From NCBI GenBank assembly GCA_902783515.1, contig CACZRK010000329.1, forward strand, positions 1-6,543: a stretch of DNA of 6,543 nucleotides, given 5' to 3'. Positions 6,462 to 6,543 of this stretch are shown here, one piece after another; position 1 is the first letter of the stretch; each line of letters begins with the position of its first letter. The notes beneath the pieces are model-generated. The model did no database searches. It saw only the letters and a list, made by a program, of their open reading frames with translations, and was not told the DNA's origin. Both the position numbers and the translations under genes were made by a program. The DNA comes from an uncultured Coriobacteriaceae bacterium (GTDB lineage Bacteria > Actinomycetota > Coriobacteriia > Coriobacteriales > UMGS124).

Positions 6462-6543
6462 CTACTTGGCCTGAACGTCCAGGATGGTGTAGCTCAGGTT
6501 CTTGCCGGACGGCGAGAGGAACGAGATCTTCTCGCCCTTGCGA
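6462..6543 (-). CDS. greA: Transcription elongation factor GreA, C-terminal end (start beyond window)
   Basis: Only the last 26 codons and the TAG stop (6464-6462) are visible. The peptide includes KGEKISFLSPSGKNLSYTIL and then DVQAK. This matches the end of the GreA C-terminal FKBP-like domain, where a G-D/E-x-hydrophobic strand, a P-x-G-K turn and a final Y-x-I-L strand are typical. GreA restarts backtracked RNA polymerase by stimulating transcript cleavage. The assignment rests on this short segment and on the common greA-lysS gene order. GreB or another Gre-family member is possible but less likely. Confidence 0.75.
   Translation of the reverse strand, partial: RKGEKISFLSPSGKNLSYTILDVQAK

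Overview
The window is a high-GC stretch in which every gene I can support lies on the minus strand. In transcription order (right to left) they are: the 3' end of greA; lysS, broken by an in-frame TAG; an unrecognised cytoplasmic four-cluster iron-sulfur protein; a membrane-anchored nine-haem cytochrome c with a C-terminal FMN-binding domain; and ychF, cut by the left edge. Long plus-strand open frames are antisense shadows produced by the GC bias. The organism is inferred to be an anaerobic high-GC Gram-positive, most likely of class Coriobacteriia (Eggerthella/Slackia/Olsenella relatives). The clues are the greA-lysS order, the NapC/NrfH-like cytochrome with a CX3CH first haem motif and an FMN domain, and the general protein similarity. 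No marker gene settles the genus.

Region by region: 1-1059 is the translation-associated ATPase YchF. 1060-1252 holds a strong UUCG-loop terminator for the cytochrome gene and a possible ychF promoter. 1253-2755 is the nine-haem flavocytochrome, with three tandem two-haem modules. 2756-3167 is a 412-base gap with a strong Shine-Dalgarno, a 23-bp imperfect palindrome, an extended -10 candidate, and an 11-bp hairpin behind the iron-sulfur gene. 3168-4487 is the iron-sulfur protein. 4488-4605 holds a long hairpin. 4606-6120 is lysS, 504 codons plus stop, with codon 329 changed to TAG. 6121-6461 is a 341-base gap with several dyads, including a perfect 11-bp inverted repeat. 6462-6543 is the end of greA.

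How the genes fit together: greA, lysS and ychF are transcription and translation housekeeping genes. The cytochrome is predicted to take electrons from the menaquinol pool and pass them along an extracytoplasmic haem chain to its own FMN domain and/or secreted reductases. The iron-sulfur protein is a plausible cytoplasmic electron carrier or module, but no direct link to the cytochrome is shown beyond adjacency, and a hairpin separates the two.

The most notable points are the amber codon inside an otherwise perfect, normally essential lysS (in a window where all four visible gene ends also use TAG), the nine-haem plus FMN architecture, and the unassigned 25-cysteine iron-sulfur protein.
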